DNA of 64,000 nucleotides from Nostoc cf. commune SO-36 (GCF_023734775.1 NZ_AP025732.1:930001-994000), one strand, 5' to 3'; positions 8,822 through 17,989 are shown, numbered from the stretch's first letter. Notes: generated by a model from the letters alone, not told the origin. Program-made: numbers and translations.

Positions 8822-9775
8822 TTAACCAATCTCCAGCAAGATTTTTAAAACACCCCGACTCTGAGCGTGTTTAAAAGCTGCAAGCCCTTCAATAAGGGGA
8901 TAGGTGGCATGAATCAGGGGTTGCACATCAACTTGTCCCGTGGCTAGTAGCTGGAGGGCTGGGGCAAAGGGGCCACAACGGGAGCCGATGAGGGTGATTT
9001 CATCCACTACTAAAGAAGAAACATTTAAGCTGAGGTTGCCAGCATAAGTACTTTTCAGAACAAGCGTACCACGGGGACGGAGGGCGCGACGGGCGATCGC
9101 AAATCCTTCTGGGTTGCCAGTACATTCAACTGAAAGATCGAAATATCCATCTGTAACAGCGTCGGCTAAACTCGTTTTTATTCCCCGTGCCTCTAAGTTA
9201 GCTAGTTTGTCTCGATGACGACCTACAGCTAAGAGTTCACAGCCAGTTAAAGCTAATGTCTGAGCTACCAACTGCCCTAATTTACCATCTCCAACCACTA
9301 ACACGCGATCATTTGGATGCAATGGCACTTGCTGCTGAATTTCCAAAGCTGCTGCTATAGGTTCGGTAAATGTTGCTACTTCTGTTGGTACATTATCAGG
9401 TACTAGATGCAGATTCTCTACCGGCAAACAGAGATATTCACCAAAGGCTCCGTGGCGGTTGACAATACCCAAAACTGTGCGATTTTCGCAGTGAGTTGGT
9501 TGTCCTCTCAGACAAAATCGACAATGCCCACATACAGCATTGATTTCTCCAACTACGCGTTGGTTAACTAGGTGTTCTGGGCCTTGTTCAACGACCCCGA
9601 CAAATTCATGACCTAAAATACCAGTGTAGGGATAGTAGCCTCTAAGTAGTTCCAGGTCAGTGTTGCAAATACCCGCACGCAAGACGCGTACCAAGGCTTC
9701 TCCTGGTGGCGGTTCAGGAATGGAAATATCCGTGCGTAGTTGCAATTGGTTGTTTTCAAGCCAGAGTCCTTTCAT
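8822..9775 (-). CDS. Zinc-dependent alcohol dehydrogenase family (MDR) oxidoreductase
   Basis: The 317-residue medium-chain dehydrogenase/reductase has the catalytic-zinc motif GHEFVGVVEQG at ~55 and a structural-zinc cysteine set CGHCRFCLRGQPTHC at ~83-97. Its NAD(P)-binding glycine motif is VVGDGKLGQLVAQ at ~160. The protein is somewhat shorter than the usual 340-350, with compact loops. The substrate cannot be deduced; sorbitol/threonine-dehydrogenase-like relatives are possible. The gene is monocistronic, with an AT-rich upstream region containing no clear operator. Confidence 0.88.
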   Translation of the reverse strand: MKGLWLENNQLQLRTDISIPEPPPGEALVRVLRAGICNTDLELLRGYYPYTGILGHEFVGVVEQGPEHLVNQRVVGEINAVCGHCRFCLRGQPTHCENRTVLGIVNRHGAFGEYLCLPVENLHLVPDNVPTEVATFTEPIAAALEIQQQVPLHPNDRVLVVGDGKLGQLVAQTLALTGCELLAVGRHRDKLANLEARGIKTSLADAVTDGYFDLSVECTGNPEGFAIARRALRPRGTLVLKSTYAGNLSLNVSSLVVDEITLIGSRCGPFAPALQLLATGQVDVQPLIHATYPLIEGLAAFKHAQSRGVLKILLEIG

Positions 9776-10000
9776 TTTTCTTGATATCCTTTGCTTTATA
9801 TTTCGTCATATCATTTTTAAAAATCTTGACAGTATAATGAATTGACTATAGGGGCGTACATCTGTATACTTTTATCCACATTTAAAGCGCGTCTACCTTG
9901 AAAACCATAGTTTTTTGGAATTAGGGTAAAGCTGATAACTCAAGCTATGACCGAATAATACACTTTCTTTAAAAACTCCAGGTTTCAAAATGGATAGGGT

Positions 10001-10573
10001 TTATGTTTCTGTAGTAGGTATTTCTTTAATTTTGGTTACATCAATTTTGCTTAACCAAGTAACTAAGTCTTCTGAGTCAAGTGCTATCTCGCTTCCTAAG
10101 GTTTTTATATAAAGAAGTCCGTCACTAATAATTAAATCTCGGATTGGATACCATGAATCACGTCTTCTAATCAAAAGTTCCAACGGAATCCCTGGTCTTA
10201 AAGTATACTTGCGATATTTCCACCAAGCTCGCCATAGAAGTACAGATTTAGTACAGTACATCTGATAGCCTTTGGGAATTTCGCAGTATTGATACTGATA
10301 GAAACCCCGACTATCTACTTCTCCTTTGAGGAGATAACTATATTCTGCTAATGCCTGATTTATCAATTCCCACTGGGATGATTTTGGAGAAATCGAGAAT
10401 TCAGATAGGGTGTTAGATAGTTGGATTGTGGCAATCACGCCTTCAGATTTTGCTGTCAGTTGGTTTGTTTTATAAACTGTTTGCGCTGTCAAAGCGGGAT
10501 TTGACAACAAAACGTCTTTTTTCTGGATAGAGTTTTGTACAAACTCTCGAATCAAATCTAGATTAGACAACAT
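10001..10573 (-). CDS. Hypothetical protein, cyanobacterial
   Basis: The 190-residue soluble protein has no catalytic motif I can identify. It is rich in aromatic residues in the middle (LLWRAWWKYRKYTLRPG) and ends in alternating hydrophobic strands (IISDGLLYIKTLGSE). The N-terminal part (KKDVLLSNPALTAQ, then SEGVIATIQLSN) is laid out like the protein at 14204-14815 (KKMVLLLCQQAEAR, then EEGLVATIEYNN). The two may be distant paralogues. It is transcribed alone. Confidence 0.6.
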   Translation of the reverse strand: MLSNLDLIREFVQNSIQKKDVLLSNPALTAQTVYKTNQLTAKSEGVIATIQLSNTLSEFSISPKSSQWELINQALAEYSYLLKGEVDSRGFYQYQYCEIPKGYQMYCTKSVLLWRAWWKYRKYTLRPGIPLELLIRRRDSWYPIRDLIISDGLLYIKTLGSEIALDSEDLVTWLSKIDVTKIKEIPTTET

Positions 10574-10788
10574 AAAACTATTTATACTAAATCAACCAGT
10601 GTGATCAAAGTCACGACACTACTTAAATTAATAACTACACTGGTCTTGTATTTAAATCAGGATTATTACTAACTTTATTTATACTAGATTCATTATTTGA
10701 CTAGGGTTTTGTTAAGTTTAATATCAGTATAGTGACATCCATTATGCTGGTTGACAAAATCACTGTTTCCAAGTATGTAAACGGCAAA

Positions 10789-11595
10789 TTAAATTTTTAC
10801 GCCTTCGAGTAAAGGCTGAAATACCGGAACTAATTCGGGACGACTAACCACAAGGGTGGGAAAAGAGCGATCGCTATAATCTTCTCCCGGTGACAACGGA
10901 AACGGTTCTGATTTAAGCGATAACCACGTTCCACCAGCAGCCTGAACAATTACCCAAGCCCCCGCTAAATCCCAAACTTTTGGTGTCGCCTCAATACCAC
11001 CTAATGTTGCTCCAGTCGCAACCGTCAAAAAGTTATAGCTAGCCACACCTAACATCCGAATTTTACAGGGAAAGCCGTTTTTCATAGCTGCGGTACTACG
11101 AGAACAGAGGTTGAAAAAGTGATTGTTGCTGGGATTATCAATACTAGTATGGATGGGGTGGTGGTTGAGAAATGCTCCTGTTGGAGTTGCTAAACCAGAT
11201 GAACCTGCCCAGAAACCATGAAAAGCTTGATTCAAGGTTGGTGCGTAAACATAACCAAAAATGGGTGTGCCTCGATACAGTAAACCTAGAGAAATTGTCC
11301 AGAGAGGAATACCGCGTGTGAAGTTGGTTGTACCATCTAGAGGGTCAATTACCCAGCACCACTCAGTACCGGGAAATGACTGATCGCTTTCTTCGCTCAA
11401 AATGCCGTAACCAGAGAAAGTAGAAGCGATCGCATCCCTAATTTCCTGATCTGCCCATTTATCTGCTTGCGTCACCAAACTACCATCAGCTTTTTGGTCA
11501 GCCTGTACTTTTCCAAAATCTTGTATTAGCTGTTTGCCCACCCTGGTAGTGGTAGTTTGGGCAAAATCAAGAATTGTTGTCCAAAAATCATTCAT
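10789..11595 (-). CDS. Inositol monophosphatase family protein
   Basis: The 268-residue Mg-dependent sugar-phosphatase family member contains the signature WVIDPLDGTTNF at ~83, a preceding acidic ILSEESDQSF motif, and the second metal/substrate motif KVWDLAGAWVIVQAAGG near the C-terminus. The family hydrolyses inositol-1-phosphate, histidinol-phosphate or related substrates, and the exact substrate is not evident. The upstream spacer to the PucC-like gene is filled by short GTCATTT-type tandem repeats, so the two same-strand genes may be separate units. Confidence 0.9.
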   Translation of the reverse strand: MNDFWTTILDFAQTTTTRVGKQLIQDFGKVQADQKADGSLVTQADKWADQEIRDAIASTFSGYGILSEESDQSFPGTEWCWVIDPLDGTTNFTRGIPLWTISLGLLYRGTPIFGYVYAPTLNQAFHGFWAGSSGLATPTGAFLNHHPIHTSIDNPSNNHFFNLCSRSTAAMKNGFPCKIRMLGVASYNFLTVATGATLGGIEATPKVWDLAGAWVIVQAAGGTWLSLKSEPFPLSPGEDYSDRSFPTLVVSRPELVPVFQPLLEGVKI

Positions 11596-11640
11596 TGGTT
11601 ATTTGTCATTGGTCATTTGTCATTTGTCATTGGTCATTTC
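11594..11640. repeat. Short tandem repeat (GTCATTT/GTCATTG heptamers)
   Basis: About six copies of a degenerate heptamer lie in the spacer between the phosphatase gene and the PucC-like gene. This is a short tandemly repeated repetitive sequence typical of heterocystous cyanobacteria. Confidence 0.85.
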
Positions 11641-11665
11641 TCCTATGCCCAATGCCCCATACAGT

Positions 11666-13099
11666 TTAGTCTAAATCGCTTTCTAAAACTGAAGCGATCG
11701 CTTGCTTGGTACTTGTTTGAAATTCTGTAATGTTCACCCGATTCAGAAACCAAATTGACACCACCATTCCCACTGCTTCTAGAACGAATACCAGTCCATA
11801 AGCTAACTCTAGGTTAGGTAGCAGCTTGCGTCCAATATCCAAAACTGTACCTCCGATTACCACCGCCACACCTCTAGAAAGAGACTGCGCTAATCCCCAT
11901 GCCCCAATAAACGTACCTGCGGCTTCTGCTGCGGTGAGATCCAACATTAAGCTAATTGCTGCTGTTGTTAAGAAACCTGCGGCTAAACCGAAAAAGAACA
12001 AACCTAGTTTGAGAACTGCTGCATTAGCTGTGAATCCTGATATACCTAGCAAGATTGCACAGAATGCCACCAACATACAGCCTAGACGTGCAGTTCTGCG
12101 CTTACCCAAACGCGGGACAATGTAAAAGCCCGTAACACCGTAGGCAATCAGTAAACCCATTCCATAAAAAATATTTAATTTGGTACTTTCCGCTAGGGGC
12201 ATTTTAAACACTTGACCCGCATAAGGTTCCAAAATCGGGTCTTGCATAAACAAACTGATGGTCATCACCAGTAAAAAGGTGAAGAATATACCTGTTTGTG
12301 GGCTAGCTGTCAATATTTTCCAAGCGTTGCCTAGAGTAATGCTGTCTTCCCGGTTCGCCAATGTGGAACGGGTTGAGTATTGGGAGTACTTTTTTTCTAC
12401 GCCGAATGTTGCTGCGATCGCTAAACCAAATACAATTGCTGGGACGATAGTAAACAATCTGTTGATTGCTGGCTGCAAGGTTTCTACGGTTGCTTCTGGC
12501 GTTAACTGTCTTAGCAAGCTGGCACTAATAATCGCCCCAACAATAATCCCCACCATTAGCATCGACCAAACCACACCGACTACTTTAGAACGGTTATCTT
12601 CTTCAGATATATCCACTAATAAAGCAGCAAAGGCAGTACCGCTAGCACAAATTCCTAGACCGTAGACAGCGAAAACTAAAGCCAAAAGTGCTGTCCAGCC
12701 GATTGTTTGGGTTGTCCATACCCAAGTACCTGCACTATTTCCAGCAAGATTCATCTGCCACATTACTTGTACCGCTAAAAATGCTGCGATCGCAAATATT
12801 GCCGCGCCCACCCAAACATAAGCTGTACGATGATATCCCCACAACGGCTTGGCATCAGAAATCTGGCCGAACCAGACACGGGAAGGAGCAACAAATAAAG
12901 GCAGTGCTAAGACTACTGATACCAGCGTCGCCGGAATTGCTATTTCTTGAATCATGACTCTGTTGAGTACGCCCAGAGTCAAAATAGACATCATGCTCAA
13001 CCCCATCTGAAATAAACCCAGCCGGAACATGGTCAGCAGGTTTACTCTTGGCACAGATAGGGATTTTGTTTTGGTATCAAATACTTCACCGCTTGCCAT
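11666..13099 (-). CDS. PucC/BCD-family MFS carrier (LhaA-like)
   Basis: The 477-residue major-facilitator protein has about twelve hydrophobic segments and the PucC-type N-terminus NLLTMFRLGLFQMGLSMMS. The loop VAPSRVWFGQISDAKPLWG, with a GYHRTAY motif, is characteristic of the bacteriochlorophyll-delivery (BCD) subfamily. In purple bacteria PucC/LhaA help assemble light-harvesting complexes. Cyanobacterial members are thought to act in chlorophyll handling or pigment-protein assembly, which is family inference. It sits among other photosynthesis-related genes of the window. Confidence 0.88.
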   Translation of the reverse strand: MASGEVFDTKTKSLSVPRVNLLTMFRLGLFQMGLSMMSILTLGVLNRVMIQEIAIPATLVSVVLALPLFVAPSRVWFGQISDAKPLWGYHRTAYVWVGAAIFAIAAFLAVQVMWQMNLAGNSAGTWVWTTQTIGWTALLALVFAVYGLGICASGTAFAALLVDISEEDNRSKVVGVVWSMLMVGIIVGAIISASLLRQLTPEATVETLQPAINRLFTIVPAIVFGLAIAATFGVEKKYSQYSTRSTLANREDSITLGNAWKILTASPQTGIFFTFLLVMTISLFMQDPILEPYAGQVFKMPLAESTKLNIFYGMGLLIAYGVTGFYIVPRLGKRRTARLGCMLVAFCAILLGISGFTANAAVLKLGLFFFGLAAGFLTTAAISLMLDLTAAEAAGTFIGAWGLAQSLSRGVAVVIGGTVLDIGRKLLPNLELAYGLVFVLEAVGMVVSIWFLNRVNITEFQTSTKQAIASVLESDLD

Positions 13100-13173
13100 A
13101 GCTACTTTTTCGTATAGTTTATAGGATTTAGTCTCTCTCTCTTTAAATAAAGATAAACCCTACCCGCTTAAAA

Positions 13174-13280
13174 TCAGCGAACGAAAAGTTGAAGTTGCGT
13201 TTGACAAGCAGTTCCTCGATTAGCGTAAGCTTCAGCCAAGTTAGGATTAATTTTTAGGGCTTGGTTGTAATCCGCGATGT
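13174..13280 (-). pseudogene. Remnant of a tetratricopeptide-repeat gene
   Basis: Read on the minus strand, this stretch encodes one TPR helix pair, IADYNQALKINPNLAEAYANRG, followed ~11 codons later by a stop (tca at 13174-13176). Nothing upstream continues the frame, because the sequence runs into the dispersed repeat GATGTCTACGACGGGCTA. It is the 3' scrap of a TPR protein gene. Confidence 0.6.
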
Positions 13281-13331
13281 CTACGACGGGCTATTCGGTG
13301 TCGCATAACAAGAGAATTTTAGGATGAAGTA

Positions 13332-14081
13332 GTGAAACGAGACTCCATTTACTATCAAATTTTTAAGCGCTTTCCTGGGTTACTCTTTGAACTAGTTGAT
13401 AATCCTCCTCTGCAAGGGCAAAACTATCGATTTGAATCAGTTGAAGTCAAAGAAACCGCTTTTCGCATGGATGGTGTGTTTTTACCTCCAGAGGATGCAA
13501 CATCCAGGGTAATCTTTTTTGCTGAAGTTCAATTCCAAAAGGATGAAGCCCTTTACCATCGGTTCTTTACCGAGTCGATGATGTACCTGAACCGGAATCG
13601 TTCTCAGTACGATGACTGGTTTTGTGTGGTAATTTTTTCATCACGCTCTTTGGAACCAAGGGATCAAAAAACTCATCGAATATTTCTCAACAGTGACCAA
13701 GTGCAGCGAATCTATTTAGATGAGTTAGGCGCGACTAATCAGCAAGCAATAGGTATCAATTTGATGCAGTTGACTCTAGCATCGGATCAAGTGATGGCAG
13801 AGCAAGCAAAGCAATTGATTGAGCGGGTAAAATTAGAGGAAACGGACACATTGAGTAGAGAGGAAGTTGAAGCTATGCTAGGACTGACTTTAGAGCAAAC
13901 AAGGGTTTATCAGGAAGCGAAAGCCGAGGGTCGAGAACAAGGTCGAGAAGAACAGAAAGCTGAAATGTTGAAACTTACCGTGCCTTTGTTACTAAAAACA
14001 GGGATGAGTGTGGAGCAGATTGCTCAACACCTCAATGTTGATATAAAAGCTGTCCAGATTGCCGCACAGCAAAATACATAG
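13332..14081 (+). CDS. Rpn/DUF2887-family PD-(D/E)XK nuclease-like protein
   Basis: The 249-residue protein starts at GTG (MKRDSIYYQIFKRFPGLLFEL). It has the core RMDGVFLPPE...VIFFAEVQFQKDE of the Rpn/YhgA-like PD-(D/E)XK superfamily (D at ~48, E and Q at ~67-69). A long charged helix (EAKAEGREQGREEQKAEM) follows, then a C-terminal helix-turn-helix-like segment (MSVEQIAQHLNVDIKAVQIA). Such proteins are common, often mobile, and have been linked to recombination or transposition; the biological role is uncertain. The gene is followed by a small inverted-repeat element. Confidence 0.82.
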   Translation: MKRDSIYYQIFKRFPGLLFELVDNPPLQGQNYRFESVEVKETAFRMDGVFLPPEDATSRVIFFAEVQFQKDEALYHRFFTESMMYLNRNRSQYDDWFCVVIFSSRSLEPRDQKTHRIFLNSDQVQRIYLDELGATNQQAIGINLMQLTLASDQVMAEQAKQLIERVKLEETDTLSREEVEAMLGLTLEQTRVYQEAKAEGREQGREEQKAEMLKLTVPLLLKTGMSVEQIAQHLNVDIKAVQIAAQQNT

Positions 14082-14101
14082 AATTGATATTTCATGTCTG
14101 T

Positions 14102-14190
14102 TGTCATATTTTGGCAAAGTGAGGAGAGCTTGATAATAATCCTCAATTGTCCTTTTATGGTTTCCAGAGCGATCGCGCCAAAATATGACA
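14102..14190. mobile_element. Small inverted-repeat element (MITE-like), 89 bp
   Basis: TGTCATATTTTGGC (14102-14115) and GCCAAAATATGACA (14177-14190) are perfect 14-bp inverted repeats 61 bp apart, with a HIP1 site inside. The element lies between the convergent 3' ends of the Rpn-like gene and the 203-residue unknown. It could act as a bidirectional terminator, but the spacing is more like a miniature transposable element. Confidence 0.55.
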
Positions 14191-14203
14191 GATTAAGATA
14201 TGC

Positions 14204-14815
14204 CTATTTGAGACTCAGAAGTTGAAGCAGATTTTGAAGCTTAAAATTATTCCAACTCAGAGCTACTGAAGTTTCAACAGTTAAATTTCCTTGTTGAAGG
14301 TTAATCATCAAAGCAGAACCATTTTCAAGACTATGAAAAAGGGAATCTAAAAGCTGCAATTGAGTTCGAGGAAGAGTATAGTAAACCTTATTATTTTCAA
14401 TTCTAACCTCTTTTGGTAAAGCTCCATTGGGAAGTTTACCTCCCAAAAATCTTGTCCAACCTGCAATGAGGTAACGGTAAACTATCGATTCAGTCTCAAA
14501 CTGAGGGGGTTTCAATAAGCGAAGTTCCCCTTCAACACAATCTTTATTAAGAGTTATTTTTTCAGGAGTAAAATGTAACTTTACTTGAATGTTATTGTAC
14601 TCTATTGTCGCAACAAGTCCTTCCTCAGAGTGTGGTTCTAAGCTTTTTAATTGCTCAACTCTAGCTTCTGCTTGTTGACAGAGAAGTAAAACCATTTTTT
14701 TTGTCAAAGTCAACTGTTTAGTTTCTGAGCTAAACATAATGTATTCTTCTAGACTTCTTTTTAGGAATTGTCTAGACTCGTGAAACGTTGCTGTAAATTT
14801 GTTAAATACACCCAT
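14204..14815 (-). CDS. Hypothetical protein, cyanobacterial
   Basis: The 203-residue soluble protein is of unknown function, without recognisable catalytic residues. It contains an alpha-helical N-terminal third and then beta-rich parts (EEGLVATIEYNN, LTVETSVALSW). An internal methionine at residue 27 (MFSSETKQL) could be an alternative start. Its layout resembles the 190-residue product at 10001-10573, suggesting a shared family. It is transcribed towards the Rpn-like gene. Confidence 0.6.
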   Translation of the reverse strand: MGVFNKFTATFHESRQFLKRSLEEYIMFSSETKQLTLTKKMVLLLCQQAEARVEQLKSLEPHSEEGLVATIEYNNIQVKLHFTPEKITLNKDCVEGELRLLKPPQFETESIVYRYLIAGWTRFLGGKLPNGALPKEVRIENNKVYYTLPRTQLQLLDSLFHSLENGSALMINLQQGNLTVETSVALSWNNFKLQNLLQLLSLK

Positions 14816-15081
14816 TTTTAGTTATTTAGAGAACATAAAATTATTCAAAGCCGAACCGTTCAGGTTGATAGACTTGATAGCACTTATAGGGTATTATTTT
14901 CATTGGAACAAAAACCGGGATAAGCCATACTATATAGACAAATCGTGGATTAGTTACTAGTAATGTTAAAAAATCAACTACTAAATCTATCGACACAATC
15001 TTCATACAGTAGGCGTTTTGAGATTAACCCGGTTTTTTGTTCATTTGCTACACTTTCCCCTTTTACCTGAAGTAGAGAGAA

Positions 15082-15285
15082 TTAGCTGTCACTTTTATCC
15101 TTATCATTATTATTTAGTTCATCTCCAACACTCTCTGCGAGCCAAGTTGCACCAGCCCCAGCAGCCGTAAGCCCAACAACAGCAACTACTCCTATAGGTG
15201 CAGCTATAGCTACAGCACCAACTCCAGCAGCAACTGTTGCAGCTTTTAATACTTTTCCAACTGTTATCTTTTCAAGTCCAAACAT
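15082..15285 (-). CDS. Small glycine/alanine-rich membrane protein
   Basis: The product has 67 residues from the ATG at 15285, which has a good GGGAGAG ribosome-binding site six bases upstream; the longer frame to 15384 starts at a TTG and lacks one. A hydrophobic Gly/Ala/Val stretch (AAGVGAVAIAAPIGVVAVVG) could span the membrane once or twice. The tail is polar and acidic (ELNNNDKDKSDS). The composition recalls small membrane-active or bacteriocin-like peptides, but no leader or family is recognised. Confidence 0.5.
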   Translation of the reverse strand: MFGLEKITVGKVLKAATVAAGVGAVAIAAPIGVVAVVGLTAAGAGATWLAESVGDELNNNDKDKSDS

Positions 15286-15854
15286 AATGCTCTCCCAAAA
15301 ATATTTAGGTTTCCATTTATAAGTATTCCCGTAAAATTCGGTTGAATTATCATGATCAGAATAAAAGTCAAAAAGCTTGAACAAAGACTGATAACAACAT
15401 TGAGCAGGAACTAGCTAAGAAATAGCGATCGCCCTCCAGCATTAGTGAAAACACAGTGATTGTACCAGTGAGTATGGAAATATTTCAGGATATTTACTAG
15501 TAGTGTGTCAAGAAATAATTGACGGATAGATTAATAGTAGAGACGGCGATTTATCGCGTCTCTCTAACCGTCAAAATGAATTTGACAGACCACTATGACC
15601 ATAATAAGCCTTTAATCTATCGATTGGTTTAATAAGCGATCCAGAAGTAATTCTTCAAGAAACTCTGACTATAGGTGCTTACTAGAATTATGGTATTGTG
15701 ATGTAACTTTATCGGACACAATCAAGGCACATAAAAATATCAATGTGAAAATGTGGTTTTAACTACGCTATTCCATTGAATTAGTAAGATAAACTTGCCG
15801 TATGTATGTCATCAAAGTACTTACCTTCATCTAGTAACCAAAAAGGCATAAGCA
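15286..15854. other. Gene-free region carrying a MITE
   Basis: I see no supportable gene in this 569-bp stretch. It contains a 95-bp element with imperfect terminal inverted repeats, a HIP1-containing segment near 15426 and AT-rich upstream sequence for the 74-residue protein. Confidence 0.5.
15501..15595. mobile_element. MITE, 95 bp, TAGTG...CACTA ends
   Basis: The ends TAGTGTGTCA and TGACAGACCACTA are imperfect inverted repeats. Inside are nested arms TTGACGG (15519-15525) and CCGTCAA (15568-15574), with a central hairpin GAGACGGCGAT/ATCGCGTCTC. TA dinucleotides at both edges suit an IS630/Tc1-type target preference. It has no coding capacity. Confidence 0.65.
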
Positions 15855-16079
15855 ATGACTAAAGAACCAGTCAAAGTAATATTATGGGAAGAAAATCAAA
15901 AAGATTTTCTTAAAAAGTTCTACGATCTCCAATTTATTCCCAGAGTAGGAGAGGAAGTTTACCTAAAAAAGGAAAGATGGAAAGTAACCAGAGTTGAGCA
16001 TGATGTAGAAATTAGTGAGATTAATGTCTACATGGAATTAATCAAAAAACCCAAACAGGATAAATCATCTAATTCTTAA
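15855..16079 (+). CDS. Small conserved-looking protein, unknown function
   Basis: The 74-residue soluble protein is charged, with a middle segment FIPRVGEEVYLKKERWKVTR that resembles a small beta-barrel (SH3/KOW-like) strand pattern. The ATG is preceded by AAGG. No family is recognised. The balanced codon use and the absence of repeats make it more likely real than chance. Confidence 0.55.
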   Translation: MTKEPVKVILWEENQKDFLKKFYDLQFIPRVGEEVYLKKERWKVTRVEHDVEISEINVYMELIKKPKQDKSSNS

Positions 16080-16139
16080 ATACAAGTAAATACACTCAAA
16101 TATAGCAATCCTATTTGATTTGTGAGAATTGCAACCCGC

Positions 16140-16172
16140 AGATCCTCGACTTCTCGAAGAAGTTGGGGATCT
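16140..16172. repeat. Palindromic repeat (AGATCC...GGATCT type)
   Basis: AGATCCTCGACTTCT and AGAAGTTGGGGATCT form an imperfect 15-bp stem with a CGA loop. The flanking ATAGCAATCCTATTTGATTT is typical of dispersed mobile-element ends in Nostoc. A related dispersed motif (GATGTCTACTACGGGC) follows at ~16218. Confidence 0.6.
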
Positions 16173-16342
16173 TGTTTATGTGCGTTTGATTCAGGTTTTA
16201 AATTTTTATGCAAGGCGCGATGTCTACTACGGGCGTGCAACACCACACGATTTGCAGCCAAGTGGTGACGATCGCACCCAATCTTGCCTGTAACGATACA
16301 CTATAAAAGTAAAGAAATGTAAATAAATTAAATTTTGCAACC

Positions 16343-17290
16343 GTGGAAAATATCACATTGGGGCAAAATGGCCCATCTGTTACACCCTTGTGCATCGGCA
16401 CTTGGGCTTGGGGTGATAAACTATTTTGGAATTATGGCGATCGCTATGGCCCAGAACAGTTACAAGAAGCCTTTACCGCAGCCTTAGAAGCTGGTATTAC
16501 CTTCTTTGATACTGCCGAAGTCTACGGAATGGGACTATCAGAGAAATTTTTGGGACAATTTCTGCAACAGACACAACAACCTGTACAAATTGCCACAAAA
16601 TTTGGCCCTCTACCGTGGCGATTTACAGCCCAATCCGTCTCTGATGCTTTAACAGAAAGCCTCAAACGCTTGCAATTAGAGCGAATCGCGCTGTATCAAG
16701 TGCATTGGCCTTTTGCCTTCTTTTTAAGTCAAGAAAATTTGATGAATGCTCTAGCGGATGAAGTGAAGCGGGGGAGAATTGCCGCAGTTGGTGTAAGTAA
16801 TTACTCAGCAGAGCAAATGCGAGACGCGCATCAAATATTGGCGGCGCGTGGAGTGCCTTTGGCTGTGAACCAAGTACGCTATTCTTTACTCAGTCGCCAA
16901 GTTGAAAGCAAAGGTATTATTGCAACTGCGCGTGAGTTGGGTGTGACTATCTTGGCTTATAGTCCTTTAGCACAAGGATTACTCACTGGAAAGTACAGCA
17001 TTGATAGTATTGAAACCCCCACTGGTGCCAGGAAAATAGACCCGCGATTTAACAAAGAAGGACTGCAAAAAATTGCCCCAGTTATATCTTTGCTACGCAA
17101 TTTCGGGGAAAAATACGATCGCACCCCTGCCCAAGTTGCTCTCAATTGGTTAATTGCTCAGGGGAACGTTATTCCCATTGCTGGGGTGAAAACAGCCGAA
17201 CACGTGCGACAAAATGCTGGTGCTTTGGGCTGGAAATTGAGCGACGGTGAAGTTGCAGAGTTAGAACTAGTTAGTCGTCCTTGGTTGTAG
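16343..17290 (+). CDS. Aldo/keto reductase
   Basis: The 315-residue (beta/alpha)8 NADPH-dependent oxidoreductase starts at GTG (MENITLGQNGPSVTPLCIG). The catalytic tetrad is visible: D and Y in FDTAEVYGMGLSE (~51-60), K in IATKFG (~85) and H in YQVHWP (~117). The C-terminal cofactor-binding region has IPIAGVKTAEHVRQN. The substrate is unknown, and relatives reduce aldehydes and sugars or serve in detoxification. It is monocistronic. Confidence 0.92.
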   Translation: MENITLGQNGPSVTPLCIGTWAWGDKLFWNYGDRYGPEQLQEAFTAALEAGITFFDTAEVYGMGLSEKFLGQFLQQTQQPVQIATKFGPLPWRFTAQSVSDALTESLKRLQLERIALYQVHWPFAFFLSQENLMNALADEVKRGRIAAVGVSNYSAEQMRDAHQILAARGVPLAVNQVRYSLLSRQVESKGIIATARELGVTILAYSPLAQGLLTGKYSIDSIETPTGARKIDPRFNKEGLQKIAPVISLLRNFGEKYDRTPAQVALNWLIAQGNVIPIAGVKTAEHVRQNAGALGWKLSDGEVAELELVSRPWL

Positions 17291-17300
17291 TATTTCTGAA

Positions 17301-17879
17301 CTACTCAAACACAGGAGGCCAAATTTCTGACACTACTAACTCCCAACCTGGTAACAAGTCTGGTAGTGTCAGTTTATCGTTATCCTGCAAAACTGTTGGT
17401 TCTTGGTTGAGTCGATAAACTGTAAGTGTCAATTTGTCAGGATCGATCAAGATACCAACTGTAGATCCGAGTTGTAAAAATAGCTGAATCTTTTCTACCA
17501 ATGGTTTGATCCGGTCTGACTTAGATTTTATTTCTACCATCAAATCAGGTAGGAGTTCTACAAAGTCGCGCTTGCTTATTTTCAGTCTATCAGCACGAAC
17601 AAAAGACACATCGGGAGCGCGAAGATTTCGTTTTTCGTTATCAGCTTCTTTCCCGTTTTCAGTTTCTAATGTAGGCAAAATGAAACCCGCGCTAGAACCA
17701 GTCACCCGTCCTAGTCTCTGTGGGCGTACCCAGTTACCCATCTGCCGTGCAAACTCAGCATTTATTTCTTCTGACTCATAATCTGATGGCCCCATAACAA
17801 CTATATTTCCGTCTACTAGCTCCATCTGCCATTCTGGATGCTCTGCTTGTAGTTGCTCTAAGTCTGGAATAGTGAACAT
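17301..17879 (-). CDS. Uma2 family protein (DUF820, PD-(D/E)XK fold)
   Basis: The 192-residue protein is of the very abundant cyanobacterial Uma2 family. The putative nuclease core is APDVSFVRADRL (D at ~92), followed by PDLMVEIKSKSDR (D, E and K). The N-terminus has the usual MELVDGNIVVMGPS. Function is unproven; the fold is restriction-endonuclease-like. It ends 11 bp from the aldo/keto reductase in convergent orientation. A second, divergent member lies inside the dnd cluster at 59990-60610. Confidence 0.9.
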   Translation of the reverse strand: MFTIPDLEQLQAEHPEWQMELVDGNIVVMGPSDYESEEINAEFARQMGNWVRPQRLGRVTGSSAGFILPTLETENGKEADNEKRNLRAPDVSFVRADRLKISKRDFVELLPDLMVEIKSKSDRIKPLVEKIQLFLQLGSTVGILIDPDKLTLTVYRLNQEPTVLQDNDKLTLPDLLPGWELVVSEIWPPVFE

Positions 17880-17989
17880 AAGACCACGAAGAATGCATCT
17901 TTAATTGATCTTCCTACAAACGGGTAGAAAAAGTTTCCCAAAAAGCTAAAAAGTCAAGAGCCAAAGTCAAAATCCTGACTCTTAACTCT

